DNA of 64,000 nt from Erysipelotrichaceae bacterium (GTDB lineage: Bacteria > Bacillota_I > Bacilli_A > Erysipelotrichales > Erysipelotrichaceae), in assembly GCA_017515475.1 (NCBI GenBank), contig JAFWFS010000027.1, forward strand, positions 64,829 through 128,828. Reading direction: 5' to 3'. The notes under the pieces were generated by a model, which was given only the letters and a program-made list of their open reading frames with translations, did not search any database and was not told the DNA's origin. Positions 8,611 to 17,498 of the stretch are shown here, piece after piece; the first letter of the stretch is position 1, and each line of letters starts with the position of its first letter. The position numbers and the translations under genes are program-made.

Positions 8611-9483
8611 ATGAGAGTACTTGTTACAGGAGCCAATGGCCAGTTGGGCCATGATGTGGTCAATGAGTTAAGAAAAAGAAATCACGAAGCCATTACAACG
8701 GATATTTCCGGGGATATGGACTATCTTTTGGATATCACCAAAGTCGATATCATTGACAAGGTAATCGAGATCAATCCAGATGCGATTATTCACTGCGCTG
8801 CGTGGACGGCCGTGGATGCAGCAGAAGATGAAGAGAACAAAGAAAAAGTATATGCCATCAATGTGTTAGGGACACAGAACCTGGTCAAGGCGGCAGAAAA
8901 GCTAGACTGCAGTTTTCTGTATCTGAGCACCGATTATGTTTTTAACGGACAGGGAACAAGACCCTGGCAGCCGGATGATACATCATATGCGCCGTTATGC
9001 TGGTATGGTCAGACCAAGCTGGAAGGTGAATTCGCCGTTTCAAAACTGAAGAAATTCTTTATTGTCCGTATTGCTTGGGTATTTGGTCTTAACGGCAAGA
9101 ACTTCATCAGAACCATGATCAACATTGGAAAAACGCACGATGAAGTCAGGGTTGTCAACGACCAGATCGGAACACCTACCTATACTTACGATCTGTCAAG
9201 ACTTCTGGTCGACATGATTGAAACGGATAAGTACGGCTATTATCACGCCACCAACGAAGGAGGATACATATCCTGGTACGAATTCTGCCTGGAGATCTAC
9301 AAACAGGCCAGTCTATCTACGAAAGTTATCCCCGTTACAACCGAAGAATACGGCTTAAACAAGGCCGGAAGACCTTTTAACTCCCGGCTGGACAAATCCA
9401 AACTGAGCGACAACGGTTTTGAAAGACTGCCCAACTGGAAAGATGCCCTAAGTAGATATTTAATTGAGAGTGGATTAAAATAG
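8611..9483 (+). CDS. rfbD: dTDP-4-dehydrorhamnose reductase RfbD (RmlD)
   Basis: This enzyme carries out the last, NADPH-dependent step to dTDP-L-rhamnose. The Rossmann motif TGANGQLGHDV is at residues 6-16; STDYVFNG, the YGQTK catalytic Tyr/Lys pair and RIAWVFG follow in family order. At 290 residues it has the usual length. It is six bases from rfbB and four bases from the sugar-phosphate transferase, which makes a tight three-gene operon feeding a rhamnose-containing polymer. Confidence 0.95.
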   Translation: MRVLVTGANGQLGHDVVNELRKRNHEAITTDISGDMDYLLDITKVDIIDKVIEINPDAIIHCAAWTAVDAAEDEENKEKVYAINVLGTQNLVKAAEKLDCSFLYLSTDYVFNGQGTRPWQPDDTSYAPLCWYGQTKLEGEFAVSKLKKFFIVRIAWVFGLNGKNFIRTMINIGKTHDEVRVVNDQIGTPTYTYDLSRLLVDMIETDKYGYYHATNEGGYISWYEFCLEIYKQASLSTKVIPVTTEEYGLNKAGRPFNSRLDKSKLSDNGFERLPNWKDALSRYLIESGLK

Positions 9484-9487
9484 ATTT

Positions 9488-10816
9488 ATGTTCGAAAGAT
9501 TCAGCACAAAAGAAAATGCCAAGATCGCTACAGTCGTAGCCAACATCTTTGTTTATGAGCTGATCTTTTTGAGTGTCCTGATGACAGGCTACAACCGTTA
9601 TTTCTTCTATTATTCCAACGGTTATCTGGTCTTCTTCGGACTATATCTGATTCTGTTCATCCTGTTCGGCAGACTGTTTGATGCTTTTGACGTCGGCGGA
9701 AGTACGACAACGGATCTTTTCCTGTCACATTCGTTGTCTCTGTTCTTCTCAAATGCCGTGATTTATCTGGTGCTTTGCCTGATAACTCTGCGGATCATTC
9801 CATTACGTCCGATCGTCCTGATGACTGCGATCAGCGTTTTTACTTCGGCTTTCTTGCTGTATCTGGAAAACAATTATCTGCGAAGAAACTTTCCGCCAAT
9901 CAAAGTCATTGCAATCTATGGTGAAGAACACTACGGCTTGATTGATAAACTGAACAATGTCAACGATCTTTCCATCAGTGTTGTCCATTCTATCGACTTG
10001 AAGGATCTGGATTATGACAGGCTGGACGAACTGCTGGAAGGCGTCAATGGTGTCGTTACTCTAGATGTGCACCATGAGAACAAAAAGAAACTGTTCAAGG
10101 CCTGCTACGACAGGAGAATTCTGGTTTACGATGTTCCAAGCATTACGGATATGCTGCTGGCGAGCAGTGATATCCTTCACATGGTTGATACCCCGATTCT
10201 TAAAATCAATAAATACGGTCCTACCGAGACGGAAAAAATCATTAAGAGGATCGTTGATATCGCAGGTTCCATCATGTTGCTTGTTTTGACCAGCCCGATC
10301 ATGCTGGCGACGGCGATCGCGGTTAAGGCATATGACGGCGGAGACGTTTTCTATCGCCAGATCAGATTGACCAAGGACGAGAAAGAATTCAAAATGGTCA
10401 AGTTCCGTTCCATGGTGATGCATGCGGAAGACAAGACCGGTGTCGTTCTGGCGAAGGAAGACGATGACAGGATCACCAAGGTGGGAAAGTTCATCCGTAA
10501 GACCCGTTTCGACGAACTACCGCAGCTGATCAACATCCTGAAAGGGGAAATGTCTTTTGTCGGTCCTAGACCGGAAAGACCGGAAATCTATGACGAGATC
10601 TGTAAGGACATGCCGGAATTCCGCTTCCGCCTGGTCGTAAAAGCGGGACTGACAGGCTATGCTCAGATCTATGGGAAGTACAACACCTCATTAAGAGATA
10701 AACTCTTGCTGGATCTGTATTATATCGAAAACTACAGTTTGATCTCCGATATTAAACTGCTATTGCTGACATTAAAAATCATTTTCAACAAGGAGTCATC
10801 AGAAGGCATCAAATAG
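9488..10816 (+). CDS. Polyprenyl-phosphate hexose-1-phosphate transferase (priming enzyme)
   Basis: This is a WbaP/CpsE-type polyprenyl glycosylphosphotransferase that starts glycan assembly by moving a sugar-1-phosphate to the lipid carrier. The N-terminal half has about four membrane helices and a Rossmann-like segment (residues about 145-235). The C-terminal catalytic domain starts near residue 250 with KRIVDIAGS and holds GDVFYRQIRL, KMVKFRSM, TRFDELPQLINILKGEMSFV, GPRPERPE and the terminal GLTGYAQI. At 442 residues it is a typical long form. It closes the rfbB-rfbD operon and its stop is followed by an inverted repeat and a hairpin terminator. Confidence 0.9.
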   Translation: MFERFSTKENAKIATVVANIFVYELIFLSVLMTGYNRYFFYYSNGYLVFFGLYLILFILFGRLFDAFDVGGSTTTDLFLSHSLSLFFSNAVIYLVLCLITLRIIPLRPIVLMTAISVFTSAFLLYLENNYLRRNFPPIKVIAIYGEEHYGLIDKLNNVNDLSISVVHSIDLKDLDYDRLDELLEGVNGVVTLDVHHENKKKLFKACYDRRILVYDVPSITDMLLASSDILHMVDTPILKINKYGPTETEKIIKRIVDIAGSIMLLVLTSPIMLATAIAVKAYDGGDVFYRQIRLTKDEKEFKMVKFRSMVMHAEDKTGVVLAKEDDDRITKVGKFIRKTRFDELPQLINILKGEMSFVGPRPERPEIYDEICKDMPEFRFRLVVKAGLTGYAQIYGKYNTSLRDKLLLDLYYIENYSLISDIKLLLLTLKIIFNKESSEGIK

Positions 10817-10847
10817 TGTGAAATAATGTGATAATTTGAATTTCACA
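10817..10847. promoter_or_regulatory. Inverted repeat overlapping a -35 box (candidate operator)
   Basis: The arms TGTGAAAT (10817-10824) and ATTTCACA (10840-10847) are perfect inverted copies 15 bases apart. The right arm covers the TTGAAT -35 box of the promoter for the membrane-protein/LCP operon. This could be a protein-binding site, or a stem in the 3' end of the preceding transcript. Confidence 0.4.
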
Positions 10848-10864
10848 GCTTAATCACATATAAT
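10836..10864 (+). promoter_or_regulatory. Housekeeping promoter for the LCP operon
   Basis: TTGAAT at 10836-10841 and a perfect TATAAT at 10859-10864 are separated by 17 bases. The expected start near 10871 falls inside the terminator hairpin of the upstream operon, so promoter and terminator are interleaved. Confidence 0.7.
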
Positions 10865-10866
10865 TT

Positions 10867-10890
10867 AAGAGGATTTTGTAATCCTCTTTT
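10867..10890 (+). terminator. Rho-independent terminator
   Basis: AAGAGGATT (10867-10875) pairs perfectly with AATCCTCTT (10880-10888) around a four-base loop, ending in TTTT. It would end the rfb/priming-transferase transcript. Confidence 0.65.
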
Positions 10891-10893
10891 GTT

Positions 10894-11694
10894 ATGAATA
10901 TGGAAAAAAATGAACTGAAATTAAAACCTGCTAATAGAATGGGAACACTGTTTAAAAGGATTGCAACGCTGTTTGCGGATAAAAAGAAACGCTATCTGCG
11001 TCTGCTTCTTTGCATCCTTCCTTTCATTATTGCGATCGGAGTCTTGGGCTTTATTGCGTTTAAGGAAGGTAAGGATCTTTTGAGTCTGGCAAAGGGTTCG
11101 ACAGAAACGAAAGAAGAAAACGTCATTTCGTCTATGAATTATGTTTTGAGAGACAATGCAACGGATCTGCAGAAAGAGCTCTTTGCTAAACTGAAGGCTG
11201 CAGTTGAAACAGATGATGCCGATGATGCGGAAATCGCAAAACTGGTATGTCAGAACTATATCGCCGATTTCTATACCTGGAGCAACAAACAGGGGCAGTA
11301 CGATGTAGGAGGACTTTACTATGTCTATGAACCGCAGAGGTCTGCCGTCTATCAGCAGGCCAGAGACGGTTTCTACAAATACTTAAGTACATATATCAAC
11401 CAGTACGGTGCAAATAATCTTCTGGAAGTAGAAAACGTCGAAATATCCGAAGCAAAAAAGAATGCAGCAGGGTATTATATTCTGGATGGCATGGCATATG
11501 ATTCATACAATGTCACCTGTACATGGACTTATAAAGAGAATGAAAAGTTCCCAAGTAGAACTTATGCAAATAAAATGAATTTCCTGGTCATTAAGAACGG
11601 AAACCGTTTTGAAATTACCGAAGCAAGCGAGAAACCAATCACGATCATAATACAGGAAGAGACGCAAGAGGTGGATGAAAATGAAGCACAGTAA
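10894..11694 (+). CDS. Single-pass membrane protein upstream of the LCP gene
   Basis: This 266-residue protein has a basic cytoplasmic N-terminus, one helix at about residues 37-56 and an extracytoplasmic domain. The C-terminal region, with alternating strands (YYILDGMAYDSYNVTCTWTY, NFLVIKNGNRFEITEA), resembles NTF2/Tim44-like small folds, but I cannot name a family. The ATG at 10894 has no clear ribosome-binding site; a second ATG at 10900 is possible. The last 20 bases overlap the LCP gene, so the two products are probably made in fixed ratio and may interact at the outer face of the membrane. Confidence 0.65.
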   Translation: MNMEKNELKLKPANRMGTLFKRIATLFADKKKRYLRLLLCILPFIIAIGVLGFIAFKEGKDLLSLAKGSTETKEENVISSMNYVLRDNATDLQKELFAKLKAAVETDDADDAEIAKLVCQNYIADFYTWSNKQGQYDVGGLYYVYEPQRSAVYQQARDGFYKYLSTYINQYGANNLLEVENVEISEAKKNAAGYYILDGMAYDSYNVTCTWTYKENEKFPSRTYANKMNFLVIKNGNRFEITEASEKPITIIIQEETQEVDENEAQ

Positions 11695-14263
11695 ATCAGG
11701 CAACAGAAATCTTCTTTCGATCGCTTCGATCACATTGTCTCTTTTAAGTCATATTGCGGTGATTGCCGCAATCGTTCTTTCGTTCCGCTACTATGCGATT
11801 TATCCAAGCATCTTTGTCAGCCTTGTAGCAATCGTGCTGCTGCTGATGCTGATTCTGGATATTGTCCTTTTTGTCGGTCTGAATACAAAAGATAAAGCAT
11901 TAAAGATTGTTGTATCTGTTCTTTCTTTAATGATTTTCCTTGGCGGTACGTTTGGATCATATTATCTGGCAAAGGTGAATGGCGTCGTAAACAATGTTCT
12001 GGATGGAAATTCTGACAAATACGAAGATGTCAGCGGCGTATTTGTATCGTACAAGAAAAATTATGCTTCTTTGGAAAGCATGTCTGGAGCAAAAGTCGGA
12101 TTCTTAAATGAGAATACTGAAGGTGTTGCTTCCGTTGCCACAAACCTTTTAGATAAAGCTAAAGTGGATTATGTTCCGTTAACTTATAACAGTTACAAAG
12201 AGCTTTTCCAGAGTCTACTGGATGGAGATATTGATGTTGCTGTAATGATGAATGGTTATCGAACCATGTTTGAAAATGATGAAACACTGGATTACAGCAA
12301 GTATCTGGAAGACATGGTCGATAATTATGTTTTTGAAGACAGTGTCAAGGTTGGCGGATCGAGAAGCAGTAAAAAGATTAACACCGAACCATTCAATGTC
12401 CTTTTGATTGGATGGTCAAGAGTAGAACTTGGTTCTTCTGTCGGTTTGGCTGATGCGATCATTCTGGCTACGATCAACCCGCAAACTTATACAGTATCCA
12501 TGATGTCGATTGCCAGAGACTCATTCGTTCCAATCAGCTGTTACGGCGATGCCTATGACAAGATCAATTCGGGTAGATCGACTTCAAGAGCATGTTTTAT
12601 TGAAACAGTAGAAAACTTTATCAATACTGGCATTCCAGAGGATCAGAGAATTACAATCGACTTCTATATGGAAGCCGATTATGAGGCGATCGTTAGAATT
12701 GTCAACCGTATTGATGGCATTGATATCTATAATCCGGTAGAATTCGAACTTGATGGCGTCTATGTACCGCAGGGTTACGTGCATGCCGATGGCTGGCAGG
12801 CTTTACAGTTCTGCAGAGAAAGACACCACATGCCGAACGGCGACTTTGATCGTCAGCAACATCAAAAGGAAGTAATACTGGCAATAGCCAGAAAGTTTAT
12901 TGAATCCGGCGATGTATCTATGGCTCTGTACGCAATGGAAGGTGCAGGCAAACTGATGAGCACAGACCTATCTATTTCACAGCTGACAAGCATATTTAAT
13001 ATGATATTGAATACCAAGAACTATACCGGTCTTCCAACTTTTGACCTGATTGATTTCCACGCATTAAGAATTACCGGTTATGGTGGAATCATGTACTACA
13101 GTTATGCGATGAGGCTTCCTCTATGGGTCTACCTGATTTATCAGGGGTCCTTTGATGAATCTATGGCTCATGTTGAAGATGTGATGGGCAGATATACTAC
13201 GATCTCACAAACGCGTTCTCTGGAATTCTCTGCATTGAATCCGTATGTCAGATTACCTTTCTATTCTACGGAATATGAACATAAATTCATGTTTGAACCG
13301 GATCCGATGCCTCCTTACTGGGCGACTTTAGAAGGCATGCCTTATGCTGAAGCGATGCAATGGGCAGCTGAAAACGGCGTAGGCTTGAGTGTTACCTTTA
13401 TCACAGCCGGTGATTCTCGCTACGATCCTACACAGGACGGCATGGTTGTGGAACAGACACCAAGGCATGGTGCTCTTATTTCGGAATATCCTTCCGGAAG
13501 CATTGTCGTCATGGGCACAGGCGAACTTGATGAAAGCAAGCAGGTTCCGAACTTTGTCGGAAAGAATTATCGTGAGGCAGTAGATTGGGGCAACAGATAT
13601 GGCGTGTATGTCCACAAGAGGTGGGATGCAGATGCGAAAGGGAATCCTGGCGATGTTGTTTCTCAGTCTCACAGCGCATATACCCCTATCGAGGATGTAA
13701 ACGATTTTACAATCGTTATCAAAGACAGCAAATTTGAGATAGAGTTCAACAATAACGGTAAAGGAAGCTACAAACCGAGTGATATTGTTGTTAAATTAAG
13801 TGATGAAGAGACCTACAGTTTTGAATCGCTTGGTAATGTCGCAGCAGGAGCAGGAGATGCGGGTGAAGTTTGGGTATTTGATGGATGGTATACGAGTGCC
13901 AATGGTGGTGAACAGATCACGAATTCCAGCCAGCTGAGTCGGGATACGACCCTTTATGCACACTGGACGTTAACATGTTCCCATTCGGAAGCAAGCAGCG
14001 AAGTTACTAGCGACCCGACATGCGCAAGTCTAGGGAAACGTCATTTTACTTGTCCAAGATGTAGAAAAGAATGGGATGAAGATATTCCGATGTTAGATCA
14101 TGATTATGAATTAATTGAACATGTTGATTCTTCCTGTGATGGGGATGGATATGACAAATATCGCTGCAAAAACTGCGGAAACGAAAAAACTACACCAATT
14201 CCTATGCTGTCCGGATCGGCCTGCTCTCCTAGTTCTAGCGGATCAGGGAATAATGGTGAATAA
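11675..14263 (+). CDS. LCP-family glycopolymer ligase with PASTA-like, InlB and Cys-rich modules
   Basis: LytR-CpsA-Psr enzymes attach lipid-linked glycopolymers to peptidoglycan. This 862-residue version is about twice the usual size. In order it has three to four N-terminal helices (about residues 8-105), a segment resembling a solute-binding-protein lobe (residues about 120-220, with GAKVGFLNENTEG and LLDGDIDVAVMM), and the LCP domain (about 235-430) with LADAIILATIN, SIARDSF, and the CRERHHMPNGDFDRQQHQ Arg/Asp motif. Two PASTA-like repeats follow (about 545-690), then an InlB-type repeat ending in FDGWYTS...LYAHW, and a C-terminal segment with two CPRC/CKNC zinc-ribbon-like pairs. It overlaps the membrane protein by 20 bases; the ATG follows GAGGTGG. 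It is the likely wall-attachment step for the rhamnose polymer. Confidence 0.85.
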   Translation: MKMKHSKSGNRNLLSIASITLSLLSHIAVIAAIVLSFRYYAIYPSIFVSLVAIVLLLMLILDIVLFVGLNTKDKALKIVVSVLSLMIFLGGTFGSYYLAKVNGVVNNVLDGNSDKYEDVSGVFVSYKKNYASLESMSGAKVGFLNENTEGVASVATNLLDKAKVDYVPLTYNSYKELFQSLLDGDIDVAVMMNGYRTMFENDETLDYSKYLEDMVDNYVFEDSVKVGGSRSSKKINTEPFNVLLIGWSRVELGSSVGLADAIILATINPQTYTVSMMSIARDSFVPISCYGDAYDKINSGRSTSRACFIETVENFINTGIPEDQRITIDFYMEADYEAIVRIVNRIDGIDIYNPVEFELDGVYVPQGYVHADGWQALQFCRERHHMPNGDFDRQQHQKEVILAIARKFIESGDVSMALYAMEGAGKLMSTDLSISQLTSIFNMILNTKNYTGLPTFDLIDFHALRITGYGGIMYYSYAMRLPLWVYLIYQGSFDESMAHVEDVMGRYTTISQTRSLEFSALNPYVRLPFYSTEYEHKFMFEPDPMPPYWATLEGMPYAEAMQWAAENGVGLSVTFITAGDSRYDPTQDGMVVEQTPRHGALISEYPSGSIVVMGTGELDESKQVPNFVGKNYREAVDWGNRYGVYVHKRWDADAKGNPGDVVSQSHSAYTPIEDVNDFTIVIKDSKFEIEFNNNGKGSYKPSDIVVKLSDEETYSFESLGNVAAGAGDAGEVWVFDGWYTSANGGEQITNSSQLSRDTTLYAHWTLTCSHSEASSEVTSDPTCASLGKRHFTCPRCRKEWDEDIPMLDHDYELIEHVDSSCDGDGYDKYRCKNCGNEKTTPIPMLSGSACSPSSSGSGNNGE

Positions 14264-14271
14264 ACTGAATA

Positions 14272-14301
14272 AAAAACGGTAGACTGAAGTCTATCGTTTT
14301 T
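14272..14301 (+). terminator. Rho-independent terminator
   Basis: AAAAACGGTAGACT pairs with AGTCTATCGTTTTT around a two-base spacer, with one G-U pair. It ends the LCP operon. Confidence 0.85.
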
Positions 14302-14326
14302 CAACGATTAAGAAAAGAGGGTTTCA

Positions 14327-15310
14327 ATGAAAGACTTATTAAATAGAATCTTACCTTTATCAAAAAAAGCATCTGCGAACCAGATCAATATCTTGAATGG
14401 GCGTTTCGATTCTCTACAAAAAGAGTTATATGAATGTCAAAAGAAAATAGATCGGATGGAAAAACTATTGTATTATCAGATCGATCCTGATAAATATCCT
14501 CAGATTTTAAAACAATGGTATAAGGATCGTACTGGAAATGTGTTGGATCTGGAGAATCCTCAGACTTACAATGAAAAAATACAATGGCTGAAACTCTATG
14601 ACAAAGATCCCAGGAAAACGGTTTTAGCCGACAAATATCTGGTCAGAGATTGGATAAGAGATAAGATTGGAGAAGAGTATTTGATCCCTTTGCTTGGAGT
14701 TTATCGGCAGGCTAGCGAAATAGATTTTAATGCTTTACCGGATTCGTTTGTATTAAAAGCTAATCATGGATCTGGAATGAACATCATCGTTGAGAATAAA
14801 GCAAAAGCTGATTTAAATGGAATTAGAAGAAAAGCAGATCAGTGGTTAAAGAAAAATTATTCTTTTGTAACAGGATTTGAAATGCATTATGATGATATTC
14901 CTAGAAGATTGATTGTTGAAAAGTATATGACGAACGAAAACGATGATCTTCCAGATTACAAATTCTGGTGCTTTAGTGGCAAATGCAAGTTCATTGAAAT
15001 GGTTGTTGATAGAAAACGCAACGCTCGAGAGGCAGTGTTTGATTTAGAGTGGAATAGACTACCTTTTACGGCCGGTAACCCGTCTATGGCTGAAAACGAT
15101 ATTGAAAAACCAGCGGTTTTGAATAAAATGATCACCATTGCCGAAAAACTGTCTGAAGGGTTTATACATGTTCGAGTGGATCTATATCTTCTTAATGACA
15201 GTGACATAAGATTTGGCGAAATGACTTTTAGTTCTTCTTCAGGAGTTTGCCCATGGGATCCACCCAAAACAGATTATGAAATCGGAAAAATGATAGAACT
15301 ACCAAAATAA
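14327..15310 (+). CDS. TupA-like ATP-grasp protein
   Basis: This 327-residue protein begins with a coiled-coil-like stretch (about residues 15-50), followed by an ATP-grasp domain of the TupA (teichuronopeptide biosynthesis) type. Family motifs are YNEKIQWLKLYD, VLADKYLVRDWI, FVLKANHGSGMNII (the ATP-binding loop), RLIVEKYM, LPDYKFWCF and the metal-binding GEMTFSSSSG near the C-terminus. TupA-like enzymes are linked to attaching amino acids to surface polysaccharides. The ATG follows a good AGAGGG site. It lies between two terminator/promoter regions and is probably transcribed alone, but it fits the function of the surface-polymer locus. Confidence 0.85.
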   Translation: MKDLLNRILPLSKKASANQINILNGRFDSLQKELYECQKKIDRMEKLLYYQIDPDKYPQILKQWYKDRTGNVLDLENPQTYNEKIQWLKLYDKDPRKTVLADKYLVRDWIRDKIGEEYLIPLLGVYRQASEIDFNALPDSFVLKANHGSGMNIIVENKAKADLNGIRRKADQWLKKNYSFVTGFEMHYDDIPRRLIVEKYMTNENDDLPDYKFWCFSGKCKFIEMVVDRKRNAREAVFDLEWNRLPFTAGNPSMAENDIEKPAVLNKMITIAEKLSEGFIHVRVDLYLLNDSDIRFGEMTFSSSSGVCPWDPPKTDYEIGKMIELPK

Positions 15311-15337
15311 AAAATATATACAAATGAATAAGAATTC

Positions 15338-15346
15338 TGTTAAAAT
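15338..15346 (+). promoter_or_regulatory. Extended -10 promoter for the InlB-repeat protein
   Basis: TGTTAAAAT at 15338-15346 is an extended -10 element. It would give a leader of about 80 bases before the ATG at 15435. No -35 is recognisable. Confidence 0.35.
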
Positions 15347-15434
15347 AATAATGATCATGCAGTGATTCTGTTTTTGATATATATACACTTTGAATCATCT
15401 GAGATTATCTGCATTGTGTAAAGGGGGAAGTATT

Positions 15435-17315
15435 ATGAAGGTATCATTAAAGAAGCTAAGTAAAAGCATAATCGCCTTAATAGTCTTGTTGCTTACTTTA
15501 ACTGTATTACCTAGTTCAGTTGCGGCTGAAGGTGAAAGCGATCCAGATCTTGAGCATTACGAAAAGGGTCATGAGATTAGTGGTGATTATCTGTTTTTTG
15601 GATTTAAGAAGGAATTGATTCAAACGGATATACCTACGTCAAAATTAGAACCAACAAATCCGAACAGCAGAGAACCATATCCTTCGGCCTATTATCTTGA
15701 GGCTTTGGATTATTTTGGAAAGAAGTTATCAGTCAAAGTTGATATTACTTATCTAGGCTCAAATGATTATGGATATAATGCGCATCTTAATGATGACAAT
15801 GAGAATAAAACAGGTATTTGGGTAGATGATGGAACGCATTCGCAAAAAAGGATCAGGCATTCGGTTCGATTGATTGCCAATGGAGCCGATTATGAAGTTA
15901 CGATTTCATTCTTTGTTGATAAAGAATGCACAATTCCATTTAATTTTGATGGCGCTGTTTCTTTTCAGGACCCTGACCAGGCTGATTATTTGTTCCCGAC
16001 TGCAGGAAGAGAGATTTATTATACAAATAAAGATGGTTTGAAAAATGAGTATATTGTTAAAGCCGATGGCCTTTACAGAAAAGCATTTACAGGCGGTCTT
16101 CCTGATGAAGAAATCGGTGTCTTGATGACACCGGCTGACGGAGGATCATTCACGTTTACGGTTCAAGGTCGTAACGACTGGATTTATCTCCCGGACTTTA
16201 TAATAATCAATGCTCCATATAGAGTTGAATACTACTATCAGAATTATACCGAAAACCCTGATGGAACTTATTCTGTCAGTTATCCGGATGAGCCTAATGG
16301 TGGCACTGATGAAAGAAATCTGAAGGTTTACAACGATGATAACACGGTAAATACTACGGTTGATGTCACAGAGACAGATAAAACTTCTCAAAGAGAAGGT
16401 TATTCATTAGATGACGATTATTCTGGAAAAGTCTATTCATTGGAAATAAACAGCGAAAACGAATTGGTTCTGAAAGTTTATTTTGAGCGGAATTTTAGAG
16501 TAACTTATCATGATAACGTCAATAAGGAAGTCTTTGCCGATCAGGAAAAAGATGATTATGTATTTGATGAATTGACTAATAAGTTTACTTTGGGTGGAAA
16601 AGATGAGCCGGAAAGATACGGATATGAGTTTCGCGGCTGGTCTACTGATGAGAATGCGGATCCAAATGGCACTTATCCTACGAGCAGCGAGATTGCAACA
16701 ATTCCTGTTCAGCATGACGAAGACTATTATGCGATTTGGAAACCATTGGACTATACAATTAACTATGATAAGAACAACGATGATGCAACCGGTACAATGG
16801 ATTCCCATTCATACCCGTTCACGGCTTCAACAATGGATTCCCATGCTAACGAATTTGAGTCGGATAAGTATGCGTTCTTAGGATTTACACTAGATACACC
16901 TGAATATAATGAAGGTGATACACTGTATCAGACAGATGATTTCAAAGATGTTTTGACCTCAACTGATAAACAGGAAACAAGATCTATTACACTATATGCA
17001 CAGTGGGATCCGATCTATAAGATCATTTATGATGGAAATGGTGGACACGTTCCTGGCAAAGAAGGCGAAATGGATCCAAACATCTATTATGGTTCTTCCT
17101 CAGAAATGCCTTCTAGTGAAAATGAGTATGAAAGAAAAGGCTACAAGTGGATTGGCTTCCAAAGTGACTATGATGGCAAAGTTTATACAGATATCAACGA
17201 TTTTATCGAAGAGCTTAAAAAGCTTGGAGCCGGAGGCGTAATTAAACTAACTGCATTATGGGAAAAGTTGCCAATAGAACCTTATGCACTTCCTATTACA
17301 GGTGTTGACAGATAA
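15435..17315 (+). CDS. Secreted InlB-repeat protein with an orphan LPITG motif
   Basis: This 626-residue protein starts at the ATG at 15435, which follows GGGGGAAG; an upstream in-frame TTG is ignored. A clear signal peptide (basic KLSKS, hydrophobic core, cleavage near SVAAEG) shows secretion. The middle is beta-rich; from about residue 355 come three Listeria/Bacteroides InlB-type repeats, each ending in aromatic motifs (YGYEFRGWST, YYAIW; LYAQW; LTALW). The protein ends with LPITG followed by only three residues (VDR). A normal sortase substrate would continue with a hydrophobic span and basic tail, but the gene is followed at once by a terminator. It may be a released adhesin or a decayed wall-anchored protein. 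Confidence 0.8.
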   Translation: MKVSLKKLSKSIIALIVLLLTLTVLPSSVAAEGESDPDLEHYEKGHEISGDYLFFGFKKELIQTDIPTSKLEPTNPNSREPYPSAYYLEALDYFGKKLSVKVDITYLGSNDYGYNAHLNDDNENKTGIWVDDGTHSQKRIRHSVRLIANGADYEVTISFFVDKECTIPFNFDGAVSFQDPDQADYLFPTAGREIYYTNKDGLKNEYIVKADGLYRKAFTGGLPDEEIGVLMTPADGGSFTFTVQGRNDWIYLPDFIIINAPYRVEYYYQNYTENPDGTYSVSYPDEPNGGTDERNLKVYNDDNTVNTTVDVTETDKTSQREGYSLDDDYSGKVYSLEINSENELVLKVYFERNFRVTYHDNVNKEVFADQEKDDYVFDELTNKFTLGGKDEPERYGYEFRGWSTDENADPNGTYPTSSEIATIPVQHDEDYYAIWKPLDYTINYDKNNDDATGTMDSHSYPFTASTMDSHANEFESDKYAFLGFTLDTPEYNEGDTLYQTDDFKDVLTSTDKQETRSITLYAQWDPIYKIIYDGNGGHVPGKEGEMDPNIYYGSSSEMPSSENEYERKGYKWIGFQSDYDGKVYTDINDFIEELKKLGAGGVIKLTALWEKLPIEPYALPITGVDR

Positions 17316-17327
17316 GCATATTAAAAC

Positions 17328-17360
17328 AAAAAAGGATCCGGATCAATCCGGACCCTTTTT
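17328..17360 (+). terminator. Rho-independent terminator
   Basis: Arms around AAGGATCCGGAT and ATCCGGACCCTT, flanked by an A run and ending in TTTTT, form a long stem with one mismatch. It lies 13 bases after the InlB-repeat gene. Confidence 0.85.
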
Positions 17361-17498
17361 CATATAAGGTCATATTCATAATCTCATGAGAGTATTTTAA
17401 ATAATGTAGTCAGACATGAATTAAAATTAAATGGCACAGAGTTAATTATTCTGATAGTATTTTTATAGGTAGTGTTTCAAAATAGATTAATAACAAAG

